In this document: piece by piece, positions 40,919 to 50,047 of the stretch
Position numbering within the stretch: the first letter of the stretch is position 1
Layout of the letters: each line of letters opens with the position of its first letter
Source of the DNA: Promicromonospora umidemergens
GTDB lineage: Bacteria; Actinomycetota; Actinomycetes; Actinomycetales; Cellulomonadaceae
NCBI RefSeq assembly: GCF_024171995.1
Contig: NZ_JAMTCT010000027.1
Span: 1-64,000 of the forward strand
Length of the DNA stretch: 64,000 nucleotides
Reading direction: 5' to 3'
Position numbers and translations under genes: made by a program
The notes under the pieces: model-generated
The model's database searches: none
What the model saw: the letters and a program-made list of their open reading frames with translations, nothing else
Told to the model about the DNA's origin: nothing

Positions 40919-42286
40919 ATGATCCTGCTACGTTTCCGGGTCGAGAACCATCGGAGCATCCGTGACGAGACCGAGCTGTCGCTCGTCCGACCGTCGCTGA
41001 CGACGGTTCGCCCCAAGGACGACGACTGGGTCGGGGCTACTACGCGAGTTTCCGGGATCTACGGCGCGAACGCGTCCGGGAAGTCAACCGTCGTGGAAGC
41101 GCTCAAATTCTTCCGTTCGATGGTCATCGAGTCAGCGACATCATGGAGCCTGCGCAAGAAGCTTCCGCAGGAACCATTCCTGCTCGATCCGGATGCCAAG
41201 AAATCTCCGTCCGGCTACTCAGTCGACTTCGTCCTCGCCGACGTGCGGTACCAGTACGGATTCGAGATCAACGAGAGTGCGGTTCGCCAAGAATGGCTCT
41301 ACGACTATCCGAGCGCCAAGCACAGGGTCCTTTTCGAACGAGACGACCGCGAGTTCAGGTTCGGTCGTGCACTGCTCGGCGCTCCCCGCAGGCACGCATC
41401 CGCAACCGGTGAGCGCGAGCTCTTTCTGTCAAAGGCGAAGTCCAACGGGCACGAACTGCTCGGCACGCTGTGGTCCGCGCTCACCGAAAGCTTGGTAGTC
41501 GCCGACTTCTCCGAGCAGGATCGACGCCTGCGCCTCGACCAGATCACCGAGGGAATTGCCGAGGGGGTCATCGACCTCGGTGACGTGACGACGCTCTTGC
41601 GGGTTGCCGACATCGGAATTGCTGACGTCGCCCTCGACGAGGAGGAAGGGGAGTACAGCGTCGCTGAGTACCTCGAGCGCCTGATCGCGCGCCACGAGGT
41701 CCGGTCTGCCGAGAGCCCCCTAACTCCCTGGTCCGACTCCAGGTGGATTCTGTACCGCGCCCGAGACACTGCTTCGCAAGAGCAGGAGCTGGTCCAGCGA
41801 GCCCTGATGTTCAAGCACATCGGCCACAACGGCACTTTCCCACTCCCTCTCGATGCCCAGAGCACGGGAACGCTCTCGTGGCTGAGCCTGGCTCTTCCAG
41901 CCCTCACGATCTTGCGCAGCGGGGGCGTCCTCGTCGTCGACGAGATAGATGCCAGCCTGCATCCGCAGCTCTCGCAGGTGATCCTCCGGATGTTCAAGGA
42001 CCCCGGTTACAACCACACCGGTGCCCAGCTGATCTTCACGACTCACGACACGTTCCTGCTGTCTACCCAGTCGGACTCCGCGCTAGCCCCTGAGGAGACG
42101 TGGTTCACGGAGAAGGACCGCGACGGCGCCACCTCGCTCTTCTCTCTTGCGGACTTCCCGACCCGTGCGGACCAGAACTTCTCGAAGCGCTACCTCGACG
42201 GTCGCTACGGCGCGATCCCACGGACTGCACGGTCGTTCCTTGCGACGCTTTTCGACACGGAGGCGAAGGATTCAGCGGATGCGTAA
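40919..42286 (+). CDS. AAA/OLD-like ATPase, RloA/AbiLi-type
   Basis: This 455-residue SMC/ABC-like ATPase has Walker A GIYGANASGKST (Lys55), a long central helical insertion, and a C-terminal block with GTLSWLSLALPAL, Walker B VLVVDEIDASLHP and the switch His in IFTTHDTFLL. It overlaps the RloB gene by eight bases, which is the layout of AbiL-type abortive infection systems. The ATPase probably senses phage and controls the partner nuclease. Codon use and GC are visibly lower than in neighbouring genes, a sign of acquisition. The 99-base gap upstream is AT-richer, with GGCAATAGTG as a possible -10 region. Confidence 0.85.
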   Translation: MILLRFRVENHRSIRDETELSLVRPSLTTVRPKDDDWVGATTRVSGIYGANASGKSTVVEALKFFRSMVIESATSWSLRKKLPQEPFLLDPDAKKSPSGYSVDFVLADVRYQYGFEINESAVRQEWLYDYPSAKHRVLFERDDREFRFGRALLGAPRRHASATGERELFLSKAKSNGHELLGTLWSALTESLVVADFSEQDRRLRLDQITEGIAEGVIDLGDVTTLLRVADIGIADVALDEEEGEYSVAEYLERLIARHEVRSAESPLTPWSDSRWILYRARDTASQEQELVQRALMFKHIGHNGTFPLPLDAQSTGTLSWLSLALPALTILRSGGVLVVDEIDASLHPQLSQVILRMFKDPGYNHTGAQLIFTTHDTFLLSTQSDSALAPEETWFTEKDRDGATSLFSLADFPTRADQNFSKRYLDGRYGAIPRTARSFLATLFDTEAKDSADA

Positions 42287-42863
42287 GGGCGGATCAGTCC
42301 GCCGGGATCGCCCTCGACGGCAGGAGAACAAGAAGTTCCTGATCGTGACAGAAGGCGAGATCACGGAGATCCAGTACCTGCAGGGTCTCGTCCAATACCT
42401 GCGGACGGCTGGTGTCACTGTTGTCCCGTGCACCGTTCAGGGCGGCGGCGGAGAGCCGTCTCGCGTACTGGCCAAGGCTCGCGACCTCGCGGCGAAGGGT
42501 GACTACGAAGCGGTGTGGATGGTCGTCGACGTCGACGACCACGCGTCGTTGGACGACGTTCTACGTCAGTGCGGCGCCAACGCTGAGACAGTCGTAGTGT
42601 CGAACCCACAGTTCGAGGTGTGGTTGCTGTGGCACTTCTCGAACACCGGAGCGGCTCAGACATCGCGCTCACTCAAGAACGAACTGAAGCGACACGGATT
42701 CACCGGCACATGCAAACACCTCCCAGCCGCGTTCCCGTTCGACCGTCTCGAACAGGCGGTCGCCACGGCTAGCAAAAACAATCGGACATCGGCCCTGAAC
42801 GCTCGCGGAGCGAACCCGTCGAGCGCCATGCCGCACCTGGTCGAAGCTCTGCGCGGCAGCTAG
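42279..42863 (+). CDS. RloB domain protein, TOPRIM-like effector (AbiLii-type)
   Basis: This 194-residue protein has a basic start (RRDRPRRQENKKFLIVTEGE) whose TEGE carries the TOPRIM Glu, and MVVDVDDHASLDD with the DxD motif. The C-terminal region SNPQFEVWLLWHFSN is the RloB signature. TOPRIM residues suggest an Mg-dependent nuclease. It starts inside the end of the ATPase gene (ATG 42279, stop of ATPase 42286), so the two are made together. Family knowledge ties RloB to restriction loci and AbiL systems; activity here is inferred. Confidence 0.85.
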   Translation: MRKGGSVRRDRPRRQENKKFLIVTEGEITEIQYLQGLVQYLRTAGVTVVPCTVQGGGGEPSRVLAKARDLAAKGDYEAVWMVVDVDDHASLDDVLRQCGANAETVVVSNPQFEVWLLWHFSNTGAAQTSRSLKNELKRHGFTGTCKHLPAAFPFDRLEQAVATASKNNRTSALNARGANPSSAMPHLVEALRGS

Positions 42864-42887
42864 CCGCGGCCGTTCTCAAGAGGCGCG

Positions 42888-43766
42888 TCACTGCAGGCCG
42901 AATCCGCCGTCGGTGGTGAGCACCTGGCCCACGACCCAGGAACCCGCCGGCCCGGCTAGCCAGCCGATGAGCCGCGCGGGGTCGGCGGGTTCACCCCAGC
43001 GTCCGAACGGTGTCGCGGCCTTCAACGCCTCGAGCTCCTCGAGCGGCCGGTCGGTGGGCTCAGGGTCGAGGTATCCGGTGTTGACCGGTCCCGGGTTCAC
43101 CGTGTTGAGAACGATCCCGAGATCAAGCAGCTCGGCGGCGACGGTCGCCGTCACACCGGCGAGAGCAGCCTTCGACGCGGCATATGCGACCTCACCACGC
43201 ATCGGCCCGTGCTGTTGTCCCGACGTCATCCAGAAGACCTTCGGAGCGGTCGTCGGGTTGGCCGGTGCGGTCCTCGGCTGCCGTTCGCCGGGGCGCGTCA
43301 CTGTCCCGGGCAGCACCGCCTGGAACTGCTGGGCGAACCGGCGGGTCAGCAGGATCGTGGACCTCGTATTGGTCTCCCAGAACGCGTCGAGCGCCGTGGG
43401 CGACATGTCGAGGATCGATCCGTCGCCGCCGGACCGGGCGTGGTTGCACACCAGCAGGTCAACAGATCCAGTCAGGGCACGTGCGTCATCGAACAGCTTG
43501 TCGACCTGGACCGGGTCCCTGAGGTCCGCACCAGCCGCGCCGGACACAGCATCGCCGCGCAGGACTGTACGTAGCCCAGCCAGGACGGCGTCGAGATCGT
43601 CAGCGCCCCAGGGCTGGTCGGCGTCGTGCGGGGAGTAGTGGTGGAGAAACACACTGGCACCCAGGTCGGCGAGCTCACGGGCGATCCCGTAGCCGATGCC
43701 CTTTCTCCGGGAGACTCCCGTCACGAGTGCGGTCCGGCCTGCGAGCGTCTGATCACGGATCGGCAT
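42888..43766 (-). CDS. SDR family oxidoreductase
   Basis: This 292-residue Rossmann-fold enzyme has the cofactor motif TGVSRRKGIGYGIA, CNHARSGG in place of the usual NNAG, and the catalytic YAASK. GPVNTGYLD follows. It resembles 3-oxoacyl-reductase-like SDRs; the substrate is unknown. An insert of about 25 residues (TVTRPGERQPRTAPANPTT) separates the NTRS and TSGQ segments. It converges with the RloB gene. Confidence 0.88.
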   Translation of the reverse strand: MPIRDQTLAGRTALVTGVSRRKGIGYGIARELADLGASVFLHHYSPHDADQPWGADDLDAVLAGLRTVLRGDAVSGAAGADLRDPVQVDKLFDDARALTGSVDLLVCNHARSGGDGSILDMSPTALDAFWETNTRSTILLTRRFAQQFQAVLPGTVTRPGERQPRTAPANPTTAPKVFWMTSGQQHGPMRGEVAYAASKAALAGVTATVAAELLDLGIVLNTVNPGPVNTGYLDPEPTDRPLEELEALKAATPFGRWGEPADPARLIGWLAGPAGSWVVGQVLTTDGGFGLQ

Positions 43767-43826
43767 GGCCGCAACGTAACCGCCTGATCGCCGGCCCAGC
43801 CAGCTGTTTCCGCCCTGCGCAGCGAG

Positions 43827-45236
43827 TCACCCCTGCCGTGCCAGCGCCTTCCCGATCACGCGCGCGCCCTCAGGAAACGCCCCCGGGTTCGGTCCGGAGT
43901 AGTTGAGCCGCAGGTAGGCGCCGGTCGGCTCGGCCGGGAACCACTCGTCGCCCGCCGCCACGATCACGCCGGCGGCCTCGCAGTCCCGCACCAGGCGGGC
44001 GACGTCGGTGGTGTCGGGGAACCGCAGCCACAGGTTGAGGCCACCCTGTGGAACGGCCTCGACGATAGCGTCCGGAACGTGCTCCCGGAGCGCACCCAGC
44101 AGCAGGTCGCGCCGGGCGGCGAGCTGCTGCCGCTGGCCGCGCAGGTGAGTACGCCAGGCGGGCTGGGTCACGACGTCGAGCGCGACGGCCTGCAGCATCC
44201 CGCTCACGTACAGCGACTCGGCCTGGGCACCGGCGAGGATCCGCTCACGAGCGGGACCCCGGGCGATCAGCCCGGACACGCGCACCGCCGGCGAGACGCT
44301 CTTGGTCAGCGAGCGCAGGTAGATCACGTGGCCGCCGTCGTCCCGGGCGGCGAGCGGGACGACGGCCTGGGTGATGCCGAAGTCGTGCGCCCAGTCGTCC
44401 TCGATGAGGTAGGCGCTGTGCTCTCGCACCAGGCGGAGCACCTCGTCGGCCAGGTCGGGCGACCAGCGGGCGCCGGTAGGGTTGGCGAAGCTCGGCTGCG
44501 CGTAGAAGGCGCGCGCCCCGGTCTGCGCGAAGGCGCGCGCCAGCACCTCCGGGTCGGGTCCGCGCGGACCGCTGGGCACGGGCACCACCTGCACGCCGAC
44601 CTGTTCCGCCGCGAGGATCGCGCCCCAGTAGGTCGGCGACTCGACCAGGAGCGGCCGTCCTACGCCGACCAGGGCGCGGAAGGCGGCGCTGAGACTGGTC
44701 TGACTGCCGGGAAAGACGACGACGTCGCTCGGGGCCGGCGGCGCGACACCCATCGGAGATCCCGCGCCGAGCTCGGCCGCGAACCACGCCTGCAGGTCAG
44801 GGAGACCTGCGGCGGGCGACCGGGTGACGGCGCTGTCGCTGCGCGCCGCACGGATGAACGCGGCTCGGACCAGCCGTTCGGGCAGCAGCTCCCGGTCCGG
44901 GTAACCCGAGTGCAGCGCTATCACGTCGTTCGGGTAGGTGTGCAGGCTGGTGGCGAGCTGCTGGACGGGTTTGGGCCGGGGGCCGAGCGCCGCCGTCTGC
45001 CATCCGTAGTCGTGGGAGCGGGCGACCCGCACCGCCCGGACGAATGTCCCGACGCCCGGCCGGGTCTCCACCGCTCCCTGGGACGCCAGCGTGCGCAGCG
45101 CTTTCTGCACGGTGACCGGGCTCGCTCCGTACTGCGCCACGAGCGCTCGGCTTGACGGCAGCCGGGAGCCAGGCGCTGCCGTCGTCATCCACTCGCGGAG
45201 ACCCGCGACGATTCGCGCGCTGCTATCGTCATGCAT
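43827..45236 (-). CDS. MocR-type GntR/aminotransferase transcriptional regulator
   Basis: This 469-residue regulator joins an N-terminal GntR winged helix (APGSRLPSSRALVAQYGASP, VTVQKALRTLASQGAV) to a class I aminotransferase domain. The PLP lysine is in RSLTKSVSPAVRVSG. MocR proteins bind PLP and usually regulate a divergently transcribed neighbour, here an EamA exporter. Its ATG (45236) overlaps the ATG of that gene on the other strand, so both transcripts are probably leaderless or nearly so. Confidence 0.92.
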   Translation of the reverse strand: MHDDSSARIVAGLREWMTTAAPGSRLPSSRALVAQYGASPVTVQKALRTLASQGAVETRPGVGTFVRAVRVARSHDYGWQTAALGPRPKPVQQLATSLHTYPNDVIALHSGYPDRELLPERLVRAAFIRAARSDSAVTRSPAAGLPDLQAWFAAELGAGSPMGVAPPAPSDVVVFPGSQTSLSAAFRALVGVGRPLLVESPTYWGAILAAEQVGVQVVPVPSGPRGPDPEVLARAFAQTGARAFYAQPSFANPTGARWSPDLADEVLRLVREHSAYLIEDDWAHDFGITQAVVPLAARDDGGHVIYLRSLTKSVSPAVRVSGLIARGPARERILAGAQAESLYVSGMLQAVALDVVTQPAWRTHLRGQRQQLAARRDLLLGALREHVPDAIVEAVPQGGLNLWLRFPDTTDVARLVRDCEAAGVIVAAGDEWFPAEPTGAYLRLNYSGPNPGAFPEGARVIGKALARQG

Positions 45237-46155
45237 GACAAGCAACAGTAGCGCTACTCTCCGCGCGACACCGCCGCTATCCGTCTCGCGCGCTGGCCTC
45301 TGGTGGGGCTTTCTCGGGGTGGTGGCCTTCTCGCTCACCCTCCCCTTCACCCGCATGGTGGTCGGCGACGGCGGCATGTCCCCGCTGTTCGTGTCCTGCG
45401 GCCGGGCGGTCGTCGCCGCGATGCTCGCGACCGTCGCCCTCGCGGCGACCCGGCAGCGCCTGCCCCACGGTTCCCAGTGGGCCCGGCTCGCGATCGTCGC
45501 GGGCGGTGTGGTCGTCGGCTTCCCGATGCTCACCTCTTTCGCGCTCGCTACCGCGTCGGCCGGTCACAGCGCCGTGGTGATCGCGCTGCTGCCCGCGGTG
45601 ACGGCAGTACTGGCGGTGCTCCGCGGACACGAGCGGCCGCGCACGTCGTTCTGGGTGATGGCGGCGCTGGGCGCCGTCGCGGCGGTCACCTTCGCCTCGA
45701 TCCAGGGCGGCGGACGCGGTGGGCTGCACGGGTCGGACCTGCTCCTGCTCGCCGCCGTGCTCGCCTGCGGCATCGGTTATGCGGAGGGCGGGCTGCTCGC
45801 CCGCGAGCTGGGCGCCTGGCAGACGATCTCCTGGGCGCTCGTGCTCGCCGGAATTCCGATGGCGGTCCTCACCGGCGTCTCGATCGCGCAGCACCCGCCG
45901 ACCGGCACCCCGCTCGACTGGACATTGTTCGGCTACCTCGGGGTGGTGAGCATGTTCCTCGGCTTCTTCGCCTGGTACCGCGGCCTCGCTATCGGCCCGA
46001 TGGCGCAGGTCAGCCAGGTGCAGCTGGTCCAGCCCGTGCTGACCATCTCCTGGGCCGCGCTGCTCCTGCACGAGCAGCTCACCTGGCCGACGGCGCTCGG
46101 CGGGGCGGCCGTGATCGCTTGCGCGGGTGTAGCGGTCCGCTCACGTCTGCGCTGA
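45235..46155 (+). CDS. EamA/DMT family transporter
   Basis: This 306-residue membrane protein has ten transmembrane segments in two EamA repeats (WWGFLGVVAFSLTLPFTRMV in the first, SMFLGFFAWYRGLAIGPMAQ in the second). It probably exports an amino acid or other metabolite. The start ATG shares the CATG at 45234-45237 with the divergent MocR regulator, which very likely controls it. TATCGT at 45224-45229 could be the -10 box of a leaderless transcript. Confidence 0.9.
   Translation: MTSNSSATLRATPPLSVSRAGLWWGFLGVVAFSLTLPFTRMVVGDGGMSPLFVSCGRAVVAAMLATVALAATRQRLPHGSQWARLAIVAGGVVVGFPMLTSFALATASAGHSAVVIALLPAVTAVLAVLRGHERPRTSFWVMAALGAVAAVTFASIQGGGRGGLHGSDLLLLAAVLACGIGYAEGGLLARELGAWQTISWALVLAGIPMAVLTGVSIAQHPPTGTPLDWTLFGYLGVVSMFLGFFAWYRGLAIGPMAQVSQVQLVQPVLTISWAALLLHEQLTWPTALGGAAVIACAGVAVRSRLR
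45247..45258. promoter_or_regulatory. Perfect 12-bp palindrome at the MocR/EamA start region
   Basis: AGTAGCGCTACT lies within codons 5-8 of the EamA gene and 11 bases upstream of the MocR start. It is a candidate operator for the regulator, on position and symmetry only. Confidence 0.4.
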
Positions 46156-46284
46156 CCGGGTTTGCCGATGGCCGGGTGTGACCGTTGGCCGGGTGTGACC
46201 GATCGCGCCCGCCGACGGCGCGGGGCACCGTCCGGCGTCGGGCAGACTGGGGCCTACGCCCGCCTCGCCTCCGGAAGGTTCCAC

Positions 46285-46644
46285 ATGCCCGCGATGTCTC
46301 GCTTCGGCCGCCTGTTCGCCATCGTCGCCTGGATCGAGGCGTTCACCTGGGCCGGACTGCTGGTCGGGATGTTCCTCAAGTACGTCACCGAGACCACCGA
46401 GGTCGGGGTGTGGCTGTTCGGCCGGCTTCACGGCGGGGCGTTCGTGCTGTTCGTCGCGGTCACGCTGTTCGTGGCGGTCAAGCTGCGCTGGGGCTGGTTC
46501 CGCACGCTCGTGGCGCTCGCTTCCTCGATCCCGCCGCTGACCACGCTGCTCGCCGAGTGGTGGCTGAAGCGCGCCGGCTACCTCGCCGACCCGGCCGACC
46601 GTCCGGCGGCGCAGACGCCGGCGGACCTGCAGACCACGCGATAG
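46285..46644 (+). CDS. DUF3817 membrane protein
   Basis: This 119-residue protein begins MPAMSRFGRLFAIVAWIEAF and has three hydrophobic segments, with LFGRLHGGAFVLFVAVTLFV in the middle and LLAEWWLKRAGYLAD near the end, matching DUF3817. GGAAGG lies 7 bases before the ATG at 46285. The family is an actinobacterial membrane protein of unknown role. Confidence 0.85.
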   Translation: MPAMSRFGRLFAIVAWIEAFTWAGLLVGMFLKYVTETTEVGVWLFGRLHGGAFVLFVAVTLFVAVKLRWGWFRTLVALASSIPPLTTLLAEWWLKRAGYLADPADRPAAQTPADLQTTR

Positions 46645-46695
46645 GTCACCGCCGGTACACGCTTGCTCCTCCGGGTCGCGGCCGGACGGCGCCGA

Positions 46696-47562
46696 TCACG
46701 ACGCGGACGTCACCGGCTGGCCGCCGACGACCCGCAGCAGATCCAGCCGTCCGGCGTCGGCGCTGCCCTCCGCGGCGGTGTAGGTCACGACACGGAGGTC
46801 GGCGTCGGGCACCAGCAGGACGTCGCAATCCAGGGTGACGTCGCCGATCTCCGGATGCCGGACGGTCTTGCGGTCCGCGAGATGCCTGACAGACTCTCCG
46901 GTCGCCCAGTACCGCTCGAAGTCCGCCGACTCACCGCGCAGACGGGCCACGAGCGCCCTCAGCTGCTCGTCCCCGGGATAGCGGGAGGCCGCTTCCCTGA
47001 GGTCGGCGACCACGGCCGCCGCGAACACGCCCTCGCCCGTCTCCGACCAGGACGGCCGCAGCGCGGCCCGCGCGGGGCCAGCTCCGAACACCGCACGGGC
47101 CAGATTCCGTTCGCTCACCGGGAGCTCACCCGGGTCGCCGTGCAGAGCGGTCCAGACCGGGTTCCACCACACCAGCGTCCAGTCCGCCGCGAACACCGCG
47201 ATCGGAAAGTCCCCGAGCCGGGCGGTCAGCCGCTGGACGCTGGGCGGGACGTGTCGGCTGACCAGGCCGTCTCTCGGCGGCAGGAGTCCGGCGGCCACAT
47301 ATAGCTGGTCCCGCTCGGCCCGGGAAAGCTGGAGCGCTCGCCCGATCGCCGCGACGACCTGGGCGGACGGGCGGTTCGCACGCCCTTGCTCCAGGCGCAG
47401 CACGTAGTCCACCGACAGGCCGACGAGCTGTGCGAGCTCCTCGCGACGCAGACCCGGCGCCCGACGGCGGGCCGAGCGGGGCAGGCCGGCGTCGACCGGG
47501 GACAGCCTGTCGCGCCACCGGTGCACCAGTGCGCCGAAGCTCAGTCCGGGTGTCGACGTCAT
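46696..47562 (-). CDS. XRE family regulator with MmyB-like ligand domain
   Basis: This 288-residue regulator has an N-terminal helix-turn-helix (RREELAQLVGLSVDYVLRLE, QGRANRPSAQVVAAIGRAL) and a C-terminal MmyB-like PAS-type domain (FPIAVFAADWTLVWWNPVWT). MmyB-like domains bind small hydrophobic ligands. It is divergent from an SDR gene with a 141-base gap, a common regulator-enzyme pairing, and probably controls that SDR. Confidence 0.9.
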   Translation of the reverse strand: MTSTPGLSFGALVHRWRDRLSPVDAGLPRSARRRAPGLRREELAQLVGLSVDYVLRLEQGRANRPSAQVVAAIGRALQLSRAERDQLYVAAGLLPPRDGLVSRHVPPSVQRLTARLGDFPIAVFAADWTLVWWNPVWTALHGDPGELPVSERNLARAVFGAGPARAALRPSWSETGEGVFAAAVVADLREAASRYPGDEQLRALVARLRGESADFERYWATGESVRHLADRKTVRHPEIGDVTLDCDVLLVPDADLRVVTYTAAEGSADAGRLDLLRVVGGQPVTSAS

Positions 47563-47703
47563 ACTCACCAGTGTGGCGGTCCGACGCCGCGCGAGCGTGG
47601 GTACCGCTGATCCACAGGCTGTGCGGGGCACTGGTGGACACCGGTCGCCGACGGCGAACGTGGTCGGTGTCAGCGGCACCCATCCCAGCACCCTGGAGCC
47701 ACC

Positions 47704-48666
47704 ATGCACACCATCGTCATGACCGGCGCGACCCGCGGCATCGGCCGCGTCGGCGCGGCACGCATCCTGCGGGACGACCCTGAGGCTTACCTCGTGGTGA
47801 TCGCCCGGGGTACGTCAGGCGAGCGGATTGCCGCCGAGCTCGCTGTCGGACTGGACGGAGGCGTGGCCGGCCGCTCGGGCGACGGCGCGAGCCGGGTCTC
47901 GCACGTCGCTGCCGACCTCGGATCCCTCGCGGAGGTCCGGGCCGCCGCGACCGAGATCGCCCGGCGGCTCGACCGCGGGGAGCTGCCGCCGTTGCGCGGG
48001 TTCGTCGGCAACGCGGGAATCCAGTACACGAACGCCCGCACGGAGGGCGCCGACGGGTACGAGGCCACGTTCACGGTGAACGTGCTGGCCAACCACGTGC
48101 TGCTGCGCACGCTGATGGACCGGTTCGTGGCACCGGCCCGCATCGTCATCACCACGAGCGACACCCACTTCGGGGACTTCGCACACACCGGAGGACTGGT
48201 GCCGGCGCCCCGGTGGCAGGCGCCGGAGGTGCTGGCCAGGACGGGCGCGTTCCCGGCGTCGGACCGGACGCGAGGCGGTCGGACCGCCTACTCGACGAGC
48301 AAGCTCGCCACCATCTACCTCGCGCACGAGTACGCGCGCCGGCTACCTGCCGGGGTCGACGTCGTCACGTTCAACCCGAGCCTGGTGCCAGGCACGGGGC
48401 TGGCCCGCGACGCCGACGCCCTGAGCCGCTTCGTCATGCGCTGGATCTTCCCCGTGCTGAACCTGACCCCGCTGACGAACAGCCCGTCCGCCGCCGGCCG
48501 GCAGCTAGCCGACGTCGCCCTCGGCAAGGTCGCGGCGCCCACCGGCTCCTACGTGAACCGGGACCGGGTGGAGCCGTCGTCGGACGAGTCGTACGACCCG
48601 GAGCGGGAGCGCGAGCTCTGGGCTGCGGCCGATCGGCTCGCAGCGCTTGAACCTCACGTGGCGTGA
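47704..48666 (+). CDS. SDR family oxidoreductase
   Basis: This 320-residue enzyme has TGATRGIG for NAD(P) binding, NAGIQYTNA, and catalytic YSTSK (in RTAYSTSKLATIYLAHEY). GGAGCCACC precedes the ATG. It is of the protochlorophyllide-reductase/retinol-dehydrogenase-like SDR type; the substrate is unknown. It is divergent from the XRE regulator and is followed closely by a VOC protein and a MerR regulator. Confidence 0.88.
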   Translation: MHTIVMTGATRGIGRVGAARILRDDPEAYLVVIARGTSGERIAAELAVGLDGGVAGRSGDGASRVSHVAADLGSLAEVRAAATEIARRLDRGELPPLRGFVGNAGIQYTNARTEGADGYEATFTVNVLANHVLLRTLMDRFVAPARIVITTSDTHFGDFAHTGGLVPAPRWQAPEVLARTGAFPASDRTRGGRTAYSTSKLATIYLAHEYARRLPAGVDVVTFNPSLVPGTGLARDADALSRFVMRWIFPVLNLTPLTNSPSAAGRQLADVALGKVAAPTGSYVNRDRVEPSSDESYDPERERELWAAADRLAALEPHVA

Positions 48667-48683
48667 GGGGCCAGGCTGGCGGC

Positions 48684-49190
48684 ATGGCAGACACCTACCC
48701 CGCATTCGACATCAGCCCCGTCCCCGTCCCGGCACTGGATGCCAAGGCCCCTGAGCTGTTCAGCGGCCTCTACGGCATGCCCATGTTCGTCACGGTGCCC
48801 ACGGCAGACCTGGCCGCCTCCGCGGACTTCTGGATCCGCGGTCTCGGCTTCTTCGAGCTCTTCTCCGCACCGGGCACGATCACCCACCTGCGCCGCTGGT
48901 CGTTCCAGGACGTCCTGCTGGTCCCGGCGGACCAGGCGGGCGCCCCGCCCGCCCTGACCGTGAGCTTCTCGTGCGTGCTGAGCCAGGTCGACGAGATCAC
49001 CGCGGCCTGCGAGAGGCTGCTGCCCGGCAGCACCACCGGCCCTCGGCAGACGCCGTGGAACTCGGTGGACCTGGAGGTGATCACGCCGGAGAACGCGCGG
49101 GTGATCATGACCGCGGCACGTCCCTGGGACCCGAGCAGCGTCGAGGCCCAGAACCTCCGGGACATCGGGATCGACGCGCCTGCGGAGTGA
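48684..49190 (+). CDS. VOC superfamily (glyoxalase/bleomycin-resistance-like) protein
   Basis: This 168-residue protein has a single VOC module: MFVTVPTADLAASADFWIRG, LGFFELFSAPGTITHLRRWS and VDLEVITPENARVIMTAA. The ligand or metal residues cannot be assigned. The ATG at 48684 is chosen; a GTG at 48663 that overlaps the SDR stop (GTGA) would add seven residues and couple translation. Likely co-transcribed with the SDR and the MerR gene that follows. Confidence 0.82.
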   Translation: MADTYPAFDISPVPVPALDAKAPELFSGLYGMPMFVTVPTADLAASADFWIRGLGFFELFSAPGTITHLRRWSFQDVLLVPADQAGAPPALTVSFSCVLSQVDEITAACERLLPGSTTGPRQTPWNSVDLEVITPENARVIMTAARPWDPSSVEAQNLRDIGIDAPAE

Positions 49191-49228
49191 GGCCGCGAAC
49201 CCTCGGTCCGGCTGCGAGACTGGCCGCG

Positions 49229-50047
49229 ATGGCGCGCGAGAGCACTGCGGACGCGGTGCCGCCGGACGGCCTCACCGTCGGCGGGGCCGCGTCCGCCGTG
49301 GGCGTCACCGTGCGGACCCTGCACCACTGGGACGAGCTGGGGCTGGCCAGCCCGTCCGAGCGCACCGGGGGCGGGCACCGGCTCTACGACGCCGCCGACG
49401 TCGCCCGGCTCCACCGCGTGCGCGTCTACCGGGAGCTCGGCGTGCCCCTCGCGGACATCGGGGGCCTGCTGGACGCGCCGAACGACGACGCGGAACAGTC
49501 CCTGCGGCGTCAGCTGGACCAGGTGCGCGAGCACATCCGGCACCTGGAGCAGTCGGCGGAGGCGCTCGATCGCCTGATCGAGGCCCGCAGGTCCGGCGTC
49601 CTGCTCTCCCCCGAGGAACAGGTGGCGATCTTCGGCGAGAGCTGGCAGCCGTCGTGGCAGCTCGGCGCCCGCGAGCGCTGGGGTGACACCACCCAGTGGG
49701 CCCAGTCCGCCGAGCGCGCGGCGGAGCGGACCCCCGAGGACTGGCGCCGGATCACGGCGGAGGTCGAGGCGCTGCACGCCGACCTGGCCGCGGCCCTGCG
49801 GGAGGGCGTGCGGCCGGGAGACGAACGAGCGAACGCCCTGGCCGAACGGCACCGGGCATCGATCAGCACCTACTTCGACTGCACCCACTCCATGCACGTC
49901 TGCCTGGGCCGGACCTACGTCGACGATCCCGGCTTCCGCACCTTCTTCGAGGGCCTCGAGCCCGGCCTGGCCGGTTGGCTCCAGGACGCCATCAACGCCA
50001 ACGCCCTGGGCCACGGCGTGGACCCCGAGACCGCTACCTGGACCTGA
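49229..50047 (+). CDS. MerR family regulator with TipAS antibiotic-recognition domain
   Basis: This 272-residue protein has a MerR winged helix (LTVGGAASAVGVTVRTLHHW, DELGLASPSERTGGGHRLY), a dimerisation coiled coil at about 85-115, and a C-terminal TipAS-like domain (ISTYFDCTHSMHVCLGRTYV). TipAL-type regulators bind thiopeptides or other drugs and activate resistance genes. The adjacent VOC gene could be its target. The recognised compound is unknown. Confidence 0.9.
   Translation: MARESTADAVPPDGLTVGGAASAVGVTVRTLHHWDELGLASPSERTGGGHRLYDAADVARLHRVRVYRELGVPLADIGGLLDAPNDDAEQSLRRQLDQVREHIRHLEQSAEALDRLIEARRSGVLLSPEEQVAIFGESWQPSWQLGARERWGDTTQWAQSAERAAERTPEDWRRITAEVEALHADLAAALREGVRPGDERANALAERHRASISTYFDCTHSMHVCLGRTYVDDPGFRTFFEGLEPGLAGWLQDAINANALGHGVDPETATWT

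Noticed and set aside
42888-43766. The SDR gene as a third component of the ATPase/RloB defence pair
   Set aside because: It is on the opposite strand, converges with RloB, and has the composition of the host genes.
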